From positions 4,278,001 to 4,342,000 of the forward strand of contig OZ234503.1 in the NCBI GenBank assembly GCA_965153455.1: DNA of 64,000 nt, read 5' to 3'. Under the pieces are notes generated by a model. The model was not told where the DNA came from. It made no database searches and saw only the letters and a program-made list of their open reading frames with translations. This DNA is from Sphagnum compactum (taxonomy: Eukaryota; Bryophyta; Sphagnopsida; Sphagnales). The translations under genes and the position numbers were made by a program. Of this stretch, positions 12,716-25,079 are shown in pieces. Within the stretch, counting starts at the first letter, position 1, and each line of letters starts with the position of its first letter.

Positions 12716-13165
12716 TTAACTGCAACGATGTTGAGAAAAACAATTTGAGATAGTCAAGCAGGGTGGGGGAGTACCTGCGGCCTTCTTGTTTACACGGTGA
12801 TCAAGGAAAACATGCCGTTCCAAGCATAGACCATCTCGCAAATCGTATTTCCATATAGCCATGAGGCAATTACTCACCAGGATACACGCAAGGTCTTCCC
12901 TCTCACAAAACTCTTCGGTTTCTCTAGTCTTAAGCCAGTCTTAGAACACCAAAATGGAGAAGATTCTTACCAGAACCCGCTCGATTCCTTAGTCTCGGAA
13001 AGGACTAAAAACTCCGGCACGGTAATCAAATTGCAACTCTGCGAGTAGCTCTATCGTCCATCCAACACCGTAACAATATCTCACCTTCCATGACTCTTTG
13101 CCGCCCAATAACTCGCGCACCTCAATAGTATTCTCGCACGACGACCAGGAGGAGAAACAAAGAAA
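12716..13165 (-). pseudogene. two open minus-strand segments, possible small or decayed gene
   Basis: Segment A (13165-13085) is open for 27 codons, contains VRELLGGKESWK and ends exactly at a GTGAGA donor. Segment B (12940-12716, 74 codons, no early ATG) contains LACILVSNCLMAIWKYDL and RHVFLDHRVNKK and starts right after a CTAAG acceptor-like site. A CCGCAG/GTAC donor is present at about 12776. The composition is more protein-like than the neighbouring DNA, and a GC-rich stretch upstream (13340-13440) could be a leader. No family is recognised, and an untranslated transcript is equally possible. If real, it is convergent with the coiled-coil gene and overlaps its 3' end. Confidence 0.25.
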
Positions 13166-13499
13166 CTAATGAAAAACAAAACAGAATAACAAGAGGGCAA
13201 TCAAAATCTAGAGGAATTAAGGCCACAGAACACGAAATTCAAAGGCGGAAAAATAAATTGAAAGCGGAGTATGATTGACGAGTGATTATATGGAGGGGCA
13301 GCGGATTTACGACTTCAAACACAAATCTGGACAAGGAAAAGTAAAGCGATGTGGAACACAGACGCGGACAGTGCGAAGCTCTGATTCTCTCCCTTCGCTG
13401 CGCGGGAGGAAGACGAGCGGGCCAGGTAACCACACCTCGCTAGAACCCTGGTCAATATAACCCTATAGTCGTAACTAAGCTGCAACCAAGGGTTTAGAT

Positions 13500-14044
13500 T
13501 CGGATCATAAATTCATCCATGCCTATGGCAATCTGACCTTTAGTCATCCACGGACATCATGTTTCTATCCATAGATCTGACCCTTCAATCATCCACGGAC
13601 ATCAACTGTTCTATTCATGAATCTGATATTCAGTCATTCGCAGACATCATCTTTCTATTATCTGACCATCAATCATGGATGTAGATCATCCCTTCTACAA
13701 AGTCATCTGACCTTTAGTCATCCACGGATATCATCTTTCCATACATGAATTTGACCTTTAGTCATCCACCGATATCATCTTTCCATCCGTGAATCAAGCC
13801 TTTAGTCATCCACATAGATCATTTAGTCTCCAAAGGAATCTGACCACCAGTCCTCAACGGACATCATCTTTCCATGCCATATAAATTGGACCTTCGGTCA
13901 TCCACATGGATCATCTTCATCAAAGTGATTATGACCTTCAATCATCCATGAATATCATCTTTCTACATAGTAATATGACCTTCCGGCATCATTCACATAG
14001 CTCATCTTTCTACATATTAACTCTAACCTTGAGTCCATTAAGTA
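13500..14044. repeat. minisatellite, ~45-55 bp units, ~10 degenerate copies
   Basis: The unit runs approximately GACCTTTAGTCATCCACGG, then ACATCATCTTTC, then a variable linker containing CATGAATCT. Recognisable units start near 13535, 13580, 13635, 13705, 13755, 13800, 13845, 13890, 13935 and 13980. The array stops at the target site of the adjacent copia element (CATAT at 14045). No coding potential is seen. Confidence 0.85.
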
Positions 14045-14049
14045 CATAT
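14045..14049. repeat. target-site duplication (left) of the copia element
   Basis: CATAT immediately precedes the 5' LTR. The identical CATAT follows the 3' LTR at 21705-21709. Confidence 0.9.
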
Positions 14050-14371
14050 TGTTGGATGTCAACATCCTATCAAGTTACTTTTACCAAGTAATTTTTACCT
14101 TAGATATATGTGTTTCATGCACTTAACTATGCAATACTTGGGTTAAGGTTAGACAATTATCATATATGCATTTTGAACATGCAATACTAGGGAAAGTAAC
14201 ATGTACATGTGAGATGTTCATTACCTATTTAGAAATAGGCCAGAGCTCAAAAGCGGATTATAAAATTTGTAGCAACTCGTGTAATTTTAAAGTTGGGTGG
14301 AGAGATTTAAATATAAATATGTGTTTTATTCGGCTTTAGTTTATCATTGATTAAGTTGTTAATCTTTAACA
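14050..14371 (+). repeat. 5' LTR of the copia element (322 bp)
   Basis: It begins TGTTGGATGTCAAC and ends CTTTAACA. It aligns with 20722-20797 and 21463-21704, but lacks the ~660-bp central stretch present in the 3' LTR. Shared landmarks are GTGCACTTAA-like, AATACTTG, TGCAATACTAGGGAA-like and TTTGTAGCAA. Confidence 0.9.
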
Positions 14372-14389
14372 TGGTGTCAAAGCTTGGTT
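14372..14389 (+). promoter_or_regulatory. primer-binding site, tRNA-iMet type
   Basis: TGGTGTCAAAGCTTGGTT directly follows the 5' LTR. The usual plant copia site begins TGGTATCAGAGC, which is complementary to the initiator tRNA-Met 3' end. This copy keeps TGG and most other bases. Confidence 0.85.
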
Positions 14390-14461
14390 GCTTTTAAAAG
14401 TATTGCATGGTATAATTATTCATTCAAAAGTTTTGTGTTGTTTTTTAGTTTATTCACAATC

Positions 14462-15271
14462 ATGGCATTTATTTTGAATGTTCAAAGCATTGAAAATTTT
14501 AATGACAATAATTTTCATGCTTAGAAGATACAGATAGAATTTTTTTTTGCATGAAAAAGATTTGTGGGAGATCATTTTAGGGGAGCTACTGGACCAAATA
14601 TTAAGTTTGGAAAAATTGTTTCTCAAGGAACTACTCATGAACATTGCATGTTGATGAAGAAAGACAAGTTGGCATGTGGGACAATATTTCTAAATGTTGT
14701 TGATTCTTTGTTGCATCATGCAGCACATGCAAAGAGTGTAAAAGAAGCTTGGGATAAACTCTATGCAACAACATTTGAGAGATGACATGTTAATAATAGA
14801 TTACAACTACAAAAGTTTTACAATCTTAAGATGGAGGAAGGCATTTCTATGCAAGTTCACATTGACAAGCTTCAAATGATTGTTAATCAATTGGCAAACA
14901 TTAAAAATACAATTCTTATGATGTATGGCATTTACATTTCTAAGGAGTTTGTCACCCTCTTTCCATACCTCGATGGTTTCACTTAGTACTCATATTGATG
15001 AATTGCTTATGGAGTTAGTGTATGGACAATTGTTGCAAAAAGAGTTATGGTTTATGTAAGAAGTAGTCAACCATGGTACAAAGCAAGAAGCATTAATTGT
15101 TATGGGTGTTTATGGGAATTTAAAAGGGGTGTAGATAAGAGGAAATTCAAGAATGAAAAGTTGAAGAAGAAACGAAATTGCTCCAATTATGGCACTAATA
15201 GTCATTTTGCAAAAAATGTCACAAGTAAAAGCAAAATTGAAAGAGAAAGTTCAAATGTTCTTCACACGTAA
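14462..15271 (+). pseudogene. copia gag remnant with degenerate zinc knuckle
   Basis: The reading starts near ATGGCATTTATTTTGAATG (14462) and is repeatedly broken. Pieces read NVVDSLLHHAAHAKSVKEAW (gag UBN2-like core) and later NCSNYGTNSHFAKNV, a CCHC knuckle that has lost its second and last cysteines. A lysine-rich region precedes the knuckle, as in functional gags. Confidence 0.8.
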
Positions 15272-15289
15272 CTGTAACAAGCAAGATTT

Positions 15290-15680
15290 AACTTCTTGTG
15301 ACTACTTTGTCTATTTCTACAATTTGCAAAGATATTGGGTTCATCGATTACGAAGCTTCACAACATTTTACCTTTCGAAATGAAATATTCTCTCAACCTT
15401 TGAAAATTTTACTTTGGGTCACAAAGTATATCTGGGAGACAAATATACCCTTGATGTGTGTGGGGAATGCACTATTGTTCTCAAATTGTCAAATGGGATT
15501 TCCAAGTGCATTGGAGATGTTTTATATATGTCCCAAAGTTGGCAAAGAATATATTATAGGCGTCAATTTGTTTATAGAACAAGGTTTCAAGTGGAATTTG
15601 AAACCATCAAATGTTGTTTGGTGATTGTTGAAGTTCTCCAAACAAGGTGGTTATACAAGTTGGTTGGAATAATTTAATTC
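15290..15680 (+). pseudogene. copia protease / GAG-pre-integrase remnant
   Basis: Segments read GFIDYEASQHFTFRNEIF (equivalent of the DSGAS-H-T protease site, active residues lost) and VYLGDKYTLDVCGECTIVL followed by LSNGISKCIGDVLYM, in two alternating frames. This is the protease-to-GAG-pre-integrase order of Ty1/copia. Confidence 0.8.
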
Positions 15681-16179
15681 TTGGTTGTAGATTATATCAC
15701 CAAACTAAAGAAAAACAATTTGTGATATTAAAGACTTAGACATTTTCTCTATGTAAGGCTTAACAATCAATGTCATGAGCACAAAATTATTATGAGAACA
15801 TGAATTATGAAGGACATGAATTAACCAAGACAAAGGTAAGCCTAGTTTTAAATCCAAACATAAAACATGAAAATCAAGAATAAGAACATGAAGTGTGCAA
15901 AATGTAGGTTCAAATATAACTTTATTATGAAAAAACAAAGCAAGGCTATGGTGCAAATTGTACCACAAATTAATGTTGAACATACTAAATATAACGTCGA
16001 GAAAATTATATTCATTTATATATTGCTAAAGACCTAATTCATGGAAAAAATATTCAAAATATATTACATTAATTAAAGAATTTTCAAAATATTTTAAGGA
16101 ATATTTTTAGTCAAATCTTTAATTATAGTATAAATGTATAATCAATGAAAGATGAAAGGTGGACATTCAAAGATGAACT

Positions 16180-17400
16180 CCATCCATTATGATGTTGGGG
16201 ATGTCATCCATGATAACCATAGTCAAAAATAGTTTTGTTGAAAACATGAATTTTAATGGAGATCGTGACTTGAGTTTCTATGATAAATGTGTGTGCGACA
16301 AATATGATTGTACCCCATTTCCTTTGAATGGGGGTTCTCGTGCAATGTCAATTCTTGAGCTTGTGCATATGAACTTTTGTGGTCCCATGGCAACATTTCA
16401 TGGAAGGGAAAATATTTTTTTAACCTTCATTGATCATTTTTTTAAGAAAACATTCCTTTACACCATGAAAAATAAGTTTGGTGTGTTTGATAAATTCAAG
16501 GATTCAAAGCTTAGGTGAAAATTCAAACTAGAAAAATATTAAAGTAATGAAATATGATGGAGGTGAAGAATGCATGTAATTCCAAGAACTTCAATCTATT
16601 TTGTAAGGGAAATGAAATTATAAAATAGCTAACCATTCCATACATGCTAGAGAAAATTGTGTATGGAATAGTTGAAAGAAGGAACCACACACTTAATGAA
16701 AGTTTGTGATTTCTATCGCAACACATGAAGTTGAACAATAGCTTTTGGGTAAAAATAGTGGTAGGTAATTATAACATACATCCAAAATTGAATCTTACCA
16801 AAGTTGTTTCAAACATAACACCTAAAGAGGTTTAATGTGGTAAGAAACAAGTTCGACCACATTAATAGGAACCACACCTAACCTTTATATCTATGTTTTC
16901 TCATTGTTTTTTCAAAAATATTCTTGGAATTTTTTTAATACATCAATTTTTTTAATCTACAATTGTGTTTTAATGCTATTATTTTAAGGTCTATACTTTA
17001 AAATTTCCAAAACTATGTCATTTTTATAAAAAATTAAAATTTAAAAATTTGGTGTTTACCACTAAATTATCATTTATAAGCATCAGTTACATAACATAAA
17101 AATGATTTTCAATATTTTTTTTTCATTAGATTGATTGATATGTATACCAATATATTGAAAACAAAATTGTATAAAAACTAATCCATTTATAGTTCTTCAT
17201 TTTTTTTACAATTTGAACTACACAAAATTAAGTAATGGTTTATGACTGTTAATGGTACATGTTAGTGCAATTACACCCAAACCTTTTATAAGTCACTTGC
17301 ATGTCTTTCATTGAGTTATATTTGCTCATATATGCCAAAGGAAGCGAGAACAAAATTGGATTCCAAAGGTGTCAAATGCATATTCATTGATTATGGTGAA
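16180..17400 (+). pseudogene. copia integrase remnant
   Basis: The open piece 16189-16518 contains FPLNGGSRAMSILELVHMNF, CGPMATFHG and FLTFIDHFFKKTFLYTMK. These correspond to the zinc-finger end and the first catalytic region of the integrase core, up to VFDKFK. Downstream the frame is lost to stops and indels; a minus-strand ORF there is a shadow. Confidence 0.8.
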
Positions 17401-17679
17401 AGGATTGAAGGATGATTATAAATTGAAAATTAGAGATAGAGCATGAAAGAATTCCTTGACATAAGGTTCCAAACCAAAACCAAAGGAGGATGAAAAAATT
17501 ATTCAATAGAAGGAAAAGAGATCTAAATGTCTGATTTAAAAAATCAAAATCCTTAAATGTGTTTTTCCTATTGACATTAACAAACTTTATTCTTTTACGG
17601 ATTGAGGTTTTGGAAAGTGAGGATTCCATATAATGAAAAAGGGCCATGGGTTTTGAATTTTAGTCTTTACAAAACAACA

Positions 17680-18560
17680 AAATTGGGTGTTAATTTCTTT
17701 TCCACTAGGTCACAAACCATTGAGTTGCAAATGGATGTTTAAAATCAATTATAATACCAATGGTTATGTGTCAAGGCATAAAATTCGTTTGGTGGTTAGG
17801 GGGTTTTCACAAATTGAAGGTATTGATTTGAATGAAACCTTTCATGTGTTGCATGAATGGAATTAATTGAAGTTATACTTGTAATTGTAGCAATTCAAGA
17901 TTTTGAAATGTATCAAATAGATGTTTAAGAAAATAAAATTATGGAGAGTTTTATATATATATATATGCAACAACTAAAAGGCTTTATGGTTAAGGGTAAG
18001 GAAAATATGGTATTTAGGCTTTTGTAATCCTTATATGGTTTGAAGTAATTTCCTTGTGCATGGAACCATAATATTGATACATATTTTGTATTCGAGGAAC
18101 TTGAAAGAAGTCTTATTAACCACAGGTTATATTTCAAAATAGTTCATGGAAACTCCTTTGTGATCATAATTTTGTATGTTGATGATTTCATTTTGTTTTT
18201 TAATGATCTAACTTATTGAAAGAAACAAAACAATTCTAGAAAAGAAATTTGAGATGGTGGATCTAAGTAATATCCAATATTTCTTAGGGATATAAGTGAA
18301 TTGCATTTTACAAAACCAAACAATTTATTTAAACCAACATAAATACATTGTTCAAAGGTATATTGAAGTTTTTTGGTATGATTGAAAGTAAATTAGTGCA
18401 TACTTTTTTTATTACCAATTACAAATTTTCAAAAAGATATGCGTCTTCAAAGTGATGTACATTTGGAAGCAATTAATGCAGGTTATCCCATTTCAAAATG
18501 TTATGAAAATTTCATGTATATAAAGGTACATACAAGACCTTATATTGCTCAAGCAATGAG
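17680..18560 (+). pseudogene. copia reverse transcriptase remnant
   Basis: The sequence reads CKWMFKINYNTNGYVSRHKI then RLVVRGFSQIEGIDLNETF, a typical copia RT opening. The catalytic motif follows as ILYVDDFILFF at about 18170. Internal TAA/TAG stops occur, and an in-frame TA microsatellite sits at 17950-17965. Confidence 0.88.
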
Positions 18561-18759
18561 GGTTGTGAGCCAATTTGTGACTAATCATGGTTTCATTGGA
18601 TTATAGTGAAATCATTTTTTATGTTATTTAAAAAACATAATTTGGATTTTCATCACAAATTTATAGGCTTCATTGGTTTGATCCAAATCTATGTGATTAT
18701 TTCATAGGTTCGGATTGATTAAACATGAAAGTTGTGCATTATTTAAACATGAAAGACAT

Positions 18760-18900
18760 CATGTGCACGATTTTGGTGTGTAAACAACACAAATAGACAT
18801 AAGAATTTGTGTTTAAACAACATGAATAGGCATATGACATTTGTGTCTAAACAATGCACATGACATCAATGTTCAAACAATATAAGTAAATGAATGACAT
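18760..18900. repeat. short tandem repeat, ~36 bp units x 4, inside copia
   Basis: Units contain GTTTAAACAACATGAATAGG and GACAT, starting near 18776, 18812, 18848 and 18882. They are degenerate. They lie between RT and RNase H, where Ty1/copia elements normally have continuous coding sequence. Confidence 0.7.
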
Positions 18901-19019
18901 CCATGTTTATTACATATGAACCTTTGAAAAACAAATTTCACACGACTATTATTTGTCAAATCATGGCCCATGAAGTTTGTGATGTTGGTTCGTTTTTTAG
19001 AACAAACATTGAGTATGTT

Positions 19020-19545
19020 ATTATGGGCTAAACATTTTTTGACAAGAATATAAGTTATAACCATGGTGGGAACATAACAGGTTAGTTATGTTTCAATATA
19101 AACATTAACCATCGTTAGGGCCAAGTGTATTCCAAAAAGGACATAAGCCAAGTTAGGGTTACAATGATAACATAAGGGGTTAGGTGTGTTTTGACAAAAA
19201 CATAAACCATAATTGGGGCCAATTGCTTTCTAAAAAGGATGTAAGCCATAGTTGAGGCCAAGTGTGTTTTAATGGGAACATAAGCCATAACCAATGTTAG
19301 GCTCATTTTAACAAGAACATAATTCATAGCTAGGGCCAAACACATTTCAAAAGGGGGTGTAATCCATAGTTTGGGTTAAGTGCATTTCAACAATAATGTA
19401 AGCCATAACTAAGGCCAAATGCATTTTGAAAAGAGCATAAGCCATAGTTGGCACCGTGCACATTTTGATAAGAACATAAACATAACCATGGAATTGATGG
19501 GAGCACTATGGGCCAAGTACATTTTAAAAGGACTGCCTACCAAAA
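19020..19545. repeat. minisatellite, ~39 bp units x ~11, inserted between RT and RNase H of copia
   Basis: The unit core is CATAAGCCATAGTTGGGGCC then AAGTGTATTTCAAAAAG or similar, repeated with drift. The near-39-bp period keeps a minus-strand frame open for 76 codons, with recurring MAYV..KTHLA-type phrases. That is an effect of the period, not evidence of a gene. Confidence 0.8.
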
Positions 19546-19549
19546 CCAT

Positions 19550-20690
19550 AGTCCCAAAATATCATGTTATGATATTGTTTATGAGAACACACATGTGTAT
19601 GCTTATTGTGATGCAAATTTAGGAGGCAATATTGATGATTGTTGATCTGCATCAAGTTATGTTTTCTTATTGGGCAATGGAACTGTAAGTTGGATTAACC
19701 AAAAAAAATTATATTGTTATGTTGTTAACCAAAATTGAATACATGGCAACTTTTTAAGCAATAAGGCAATTAATGTGACTTTCATCATTATTTAGAACTA
19801 TCGATCAATTGTAAATGAAACTCATTGCTATATATGACAATAATCAAAATTATATATTGGTAGGCACAAATTCCATCCATAATTGCTTTTTGCCTACTAA
19901 CAAAACAATACAATCACACTCTCAAAATTATTTTTAAGGTTCACAATTTGTGGTTTTATTCATTCTAATTTTTTCTATAGATTATTTTCACACAATTGTT
20001 TCATTATAATTACTATTCCTTTTCCAAATTCTTTATTCTTATCAATAATAAAAACATGTGGCTAGGTCTCACAATTTAGTTAAAAGAATACACTAGTTTA
20101 GAATAGTTTCCACATTTTTTCATCAATATCCTACTATTTTCTTTACTCAAAATCCAATATTTCAAACATCTACAATATTAGGTGTAGAAATCAAAAATGG
20201 AAAACATGAAAAATTTGTGGTTTGAAACCACAAAAAAAAATTAACTACTCGTAGTCTCTATTGTAATTTCCAACAATTGTTTTAGTTTCTTTGTGTGTAA
20301 AAGACAATAATCTCCCAACATTCCTCAACCTCTAGAACTACATCCTAAGTTCTTCCCTCCAAAAGTAATTTGAATTTTCAATTAATGAAATGTTTTCATC
20401 CTACCAATTCACTCGCCATTTGCATTCCACCTTGTTTAATTTATGCCTTACATCTGATTCTATTTTGCCTTGTTGAATCACTACCCTACACCGAGCAACA
20501 TATATTTTTATCAAATAACTCAACCTTTCATGCTCGCACAAAACATATTGAATTTATCGTCATTTTGTGTGAAAAAAAGTTGAGGAGAATTTTATCAAGA
20601 TAGTATATTACAACACAAAAAATATGTTGTAGAAATATTGACCAAGGCACTTTCTATTGATAAGCATGAACATTTTCCATGCTTGATGGG
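19550..20690 (+). pseudogene. copia RNase H remnant
   Basis: Pieces read YCDANLGGNIDD, SYVFLLGNGTVSWINQKK (19590-19710), then NNSTFHARTKHIEF (about 20505-20550) and TKALSIDKHEHF (20645-20680). These are standard C-terminal copia RNase H landmarks, spread over 1.1 kb and therefore disrupted by inserted AT-rich DNA (about 19800-20330). Confidence 0.85.
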
Positions 20691-20721
20691 TATGGTCAAC
20701 TACATAACATTGAACCATGGG

Positions 20722-21704
20722 TCCCAGATATCAACATCTTATCAAATTATTTTTATGAAGTTATTTTAATTTAAATATGTGTGTTTTGTGCACTTAAATT
20801 TTTTGGGTGAAAACAAAATAAAAGGAGCCACATGTTATAAGGTTAAAGTCCTTTCCAAGGATTGCATTTGACACATGACATTCCTATGTTGGTTGATTTT
20901 CCTAAATTTTGCATTTTTCATACTAAGTTAACAATTGTGTTTTGAATATAATTACTTTTTAATATATCTTGGTCTATATCATTTATATATAATACATCCA
21001 TGCTTTAAATGACACAAAAATGAATAATTTTTTCTAAAAACCCATTTTCAAAATTCATAATTTTCAAGGTCAAAAACACGTTTGAAACAAATATGTTCAA
21101 ATGCATTTACAAATGAATTTTACCAATTTCAAATGCTTGTTCTTTTATTATCAATGTTAAGATCCTCTTCAATTTTGAAAAGGAATGGTGCACATTTGAT
21201 AATGAAAAAAAACATTTGAAAAAAAAATTCAATGTTTCAGTTGTTTTGAACATGCAAAAGGACTCTTGAAACATCATCAATTTGCATCAACTTTTGAACA
21301 ATGAAATTTTATAAGTAATGGAACTTTAAAAGAAAAATAAATTTAAAATTCAATTTATTATGCTCCTCTTGTGATTTTTCAAAGATATAAAATTATAATT
21401 TTAAACATTTGTTTCACATCTCATGGTTGTTTTTATTGTTTTTGCACCCTTTTGGACCTAAGAATACTTGAATTAAAGTTAGATATTTATGCATGCATTT
21501 GTGCATGCAATACTAAGGAAGGTAACATTTGCATATGGGATGTTAACTAGTTAGCCTATTTAAGAATAGGCTAGTGTTAAAAAATGGATCATAGAATTTG
21601 TAGCAATTTGTGTGATCTTAAGGTTGGGTGAAAAGTTATTTGTAAAAATGTGTTTTACTTGAGCATCTTTATTTTTTTCATTGATCCATTGTCAAATTCC
21701 AACA
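20722..21704 (+). repeat. 3' LTR of the copia element (983 bp, length-variant)
   Basis: 20722-20797 and 21463-21704 align with the 5' LTR. 20798-21462 (665 bp) has only six bases opposite it in the 5' LTR. The extra part is AT-rich with no visible coding. It could be an insertion here or a deletion in the 5' LTR. The end AATTCCAACA abuts the CATAT duplication. Confidence 0.88.
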
Positions 21705-21709
21705 CATAT

Positions 21710-24700
21710 GTGGTCATTGATAACATAATAAAAAATAAAAATAAAAACTAAATATGTGTAAGGTAGAACTTGAGGCTACAAGGTGAAAACATGGTGAAGT
21801 AAGCAACATTCGATCATTCTCAACACAAATGAAAAGTAACCATAAAATAAGCCTTGATACTTTAATTTTTAATATATTATTTATTTCAATTATTAATATA
21901 ATTATGTTCTTTGATGTTATGCCAATGATGTATTGAAAATTCCAAGTTTAATATGCATTTAAATAGATTCTGAAAAATGTAATCAAATGCAAGCAAATGC
22001 CTCTTCTTACAAAATGGGTTTCTTATAGATGATTTTTTTGTAAAAAAGTTAAAGTTAATTGAGCCCTAAAATATATTTATGTATTTTCAACTATTACTTA
22101 TTATCATCATAATACATTCGACTTGTAATGCAAAAGTGGGTTTGATCAAATTGATTAGAATCAATTCAGACCATATTGTTACTTATTTTTGTTACACTAC
22201 AATCTTCAAATTTTGGTTTCACCTTATCATAAATTCAATGGAAGGCCTAATGGCTTCATTAAAGTTGTTAACATTTATTTTTGGCATGTCAACTTGTAAG
22301 ACATTTCAAATTTGGTTATCTTTAATAAGGTTTAGATTAATATTTTTGGTTATGGGATGCAAGAATCCTTTGTCCCATCTAGGTGAAAAAATCTTTTGAA
22401 CAAGGTTTGCCCCCTTAAACTTTCTTAATTTGAATTCAAAAATTTAGGACACTTCAAAAAAAATCAACTCCCAAAGTGAGAATGCATTTGAAAATCTTGG
22501 GGGTTCTTCCTTGCACTCTCACACGCTTCCCTTTCATTTGTGGGTATAGTCACAATATAAAAAGCCACATTTTGTATTTACACCTTTTGAAATTGTACTT
22601 CAAGTATCTTTGAAATATCATAAGGCATGCACAACTTCAATTTGGATTATCAATTTTCTTTTCAAAAATAGTTTCCATGACTTGCAAAGTTTCAATGTTC
22701 AAAATTTGATGCAAATACATGATGTTTCAAGTGTCTTTTCATATGATTAAAAATTCAAAATAATTCTATGCATATATAAGTGCATTTTTTTATCAATTTT
22801 CTTTTTCCTTTATCAAATGTGCATCAATCACTCTAAAAATTGGTGAGTGTTTTGATGTTAGTAAATAAAAGAGGAAAAGGAATTAAAGTTTATGAAATTA
22901 TTGTTTATGCATGCACTGTAATTTTTATTATTGATATTTGGGTCAAATTTGTGTTTTGCCTTCAAAATCATGAATTTTGAAGGTGTTTTTATTCAATTAT
23001 ATGTGATAAAAAAACATGGATGCATAATATACATGATATAAAATCAATATGTATTATAATTTCTAACACATAATCATAAATTAATTATGAAAAATGTCAA
23101 ATGAGTCCTTGGAAACAATTGTGAAAAATGGCACCATTGGTTCTTTTTATTTTCTTTGGACCACTTGGGATTGTGTTTGGAGCCTTGGCACACCTTGGAC
23201 TCTTCTCAACATGTTTCCCTTGTCCTACCTTAACATTGGTTGCAAGCTTGAAGCCAAGGTCATAACAAGTTTAATTTTGACCCTTAATGATGAATATAAA
23301 AAATCAACAATGTTTATTGTCCATAGGTTATCCAAACCCACATAGTGGCTCAAGAAATCCATTGAAAATAATGTAGGTTCTTACTTGAAATTAATATTAT
23401 ATTAGTTGAATAGTTTTTTTATTTTTGAAAAATTCCTCAAAATAATATTAAGGTTGACCATGCAATTTAGCTTTGATCTAGAATTTGATTTACTAACCTT
23501 AGTAGGATTGTCACCAATGTTGATGTAGATTTTTTCAAAAGTGTTCAATTCTTTTATTATTGGCATGTTGATTAAGATTTGTTATTTTCAAATCCCAAAA
23601 ACATGGTGTAATTTTCTTGTGGTTGAAATTTAGAATACGAAATAAATCAAGATGATTACCAAGGATGAGGAAAATGAGACTACTTGAGTGGAGAGAATTT
23701 AATCTAGGGAAGTTCCATGTAGTTAATCTTCCAAACCAAAACTTACAAGGTCAATTGTGGAAGGGACAAAGACATTCAAACTAACAATATATGAAGTTAC
23801 ATTACATAAATGTGATAAATAAGTTGCAATTTGCATATTACAAACTATTGATAGAATGCATATAAAAAAACTCTTCAATTTTTTTATAATCATTAATATG
23901 TGGTGAACTCTAAACATGATACATAATCAAATGATAAATGAATGATGATATTTTCCATGGATATCAATGGGTCCAAACATGTTATAATGTACTAAAAAAA
24001 TTTCAAACATTGTATAATATCTCATGTTTTAAGGTTGTAACTTTAGTTGGTTTTGATATTTTTGGATTTATCTATACAACATCAGTCATCTATGTTTAAT
24101 ATCTCATGTTTTAAAGTGGTAACTTAAGTTGGTGTTGATATTTTTGGATTTATTTATACGACATCAATCATCTATTTATGAAACAAGGTAATTTGTGTTG
24201 TGTTGTTTTATCACGATGAGATCTCCCAAACCACAGTGCTTCATGTCACATTCTTGGTATCTTTGAATATCTTTTGATGAGTTGAAGTGCACCGATTTGG
24301 TATGAGACCATTTGGAATTATAATGTGGAAACTATTTATTATTGAACCATTTTCTCAATTAAAATTAAATAAAATCAAAACAAAAATCTGTATTGGAATT
24401 TGAGTGCAAGTTTAGTGTTGTTGGAAAACCTTTGGCTAGTCAAATTTAATAGATTTTATTTGACAATTTTTAGAGTTAAGGTGTGGAACCACCACAACAA
24501 AAGGTGTCCATGTACACTAAGTGATTTCACTGGATTTTGAGTGAATTCACTGGTCTAATGAATGGGGACTAATGAACTACACCCACATTTTGTGGTAGTG
24601 AACATATTGATTTTTTAGTGGATTTTGTTGTTGGAAATTCAAACAAATTGCAAAATTTGGATGAACCTTCAATGTGTTCATGCTTGGGCCAATGGCACAT

Positions 24701-25079
24701 GTTACACTATTATATATTATGTAAACATATGGATAACTTTGAAATCAATTTAATGAATTAAAAAATACATAAAACACTTTCAAAATAATGTAACTAATGA
24801 TTTTGCTATTAAAAGGATTCTGAATTTTTTTTTAAATGATTTTTGGGAAAACATTTTAAGACAAACCTTAACCTGATAATGTCAATTTTTTAGGTCAAAA
24901 GATATTTAAAAGTTTTATTTCAACTTATAAATCATGAAATCCAAAATATTTTCCTTCAATAACTAATAATTTCTACCATGTCAACTTGATTATTTAATCC
25001 ATTGGTTTTTAAAGATTCACTTCAAAGGGATTGTTGGTTCCTTATAGTGTGATTGCACCTTAATATTATTTTCATTATA
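21710..25079. other. AT-rich intergenic DNA, no gene recognised
   Basis: No conserved ORF is seen; the longest open stretches (22079-22399, 23094-23345) resemble no family. The region contains the local duplication at 24021-24184. It probably consists of decayed repeats. Confidence 0.5.
24021..24184. repeat. tandem duplication of 82 bp
   Basis: Copies begin CTCATGTTTTAAGGT (24021) and CTCATGTTTTAAAGT (24103). Both contain GATATTTTTGGATTTAT and ACATCARTCATCTAT. The copies are about 90% identical. Confidence 0.85.

Larger units (their letters stand above)
14050..21704 (+). mobile_element. degenerate Ty1/copia LTR retrotransposon, full length with TSD
   Basis: A 5-bp target duplication CATAT flanks the element exactly (14045-14049 and 21705-21709). 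The LTRs start near TGTTGG and end in ..AACA. A tRNA-iMet-type primer site follows the 5' LTR. Domain order is gag with knuckle, protease/GAG-pre-integrase, integrase, reverse transcriptase, RNase H. Integrase before RT defines Ty1/copia. Every domain is broken by stops and frameshifts, so the copy is dead. By eye the LTRs are about 75-80% identical, indicating an old insertion. Confidence 0.93.

Noticed and set aside
19115-19345. 76-codon minus-strand ORF with repeating MAYV-like units
   Set aside because: It follows from a ~39-bp tandem repeat whose period is a multiple of three.
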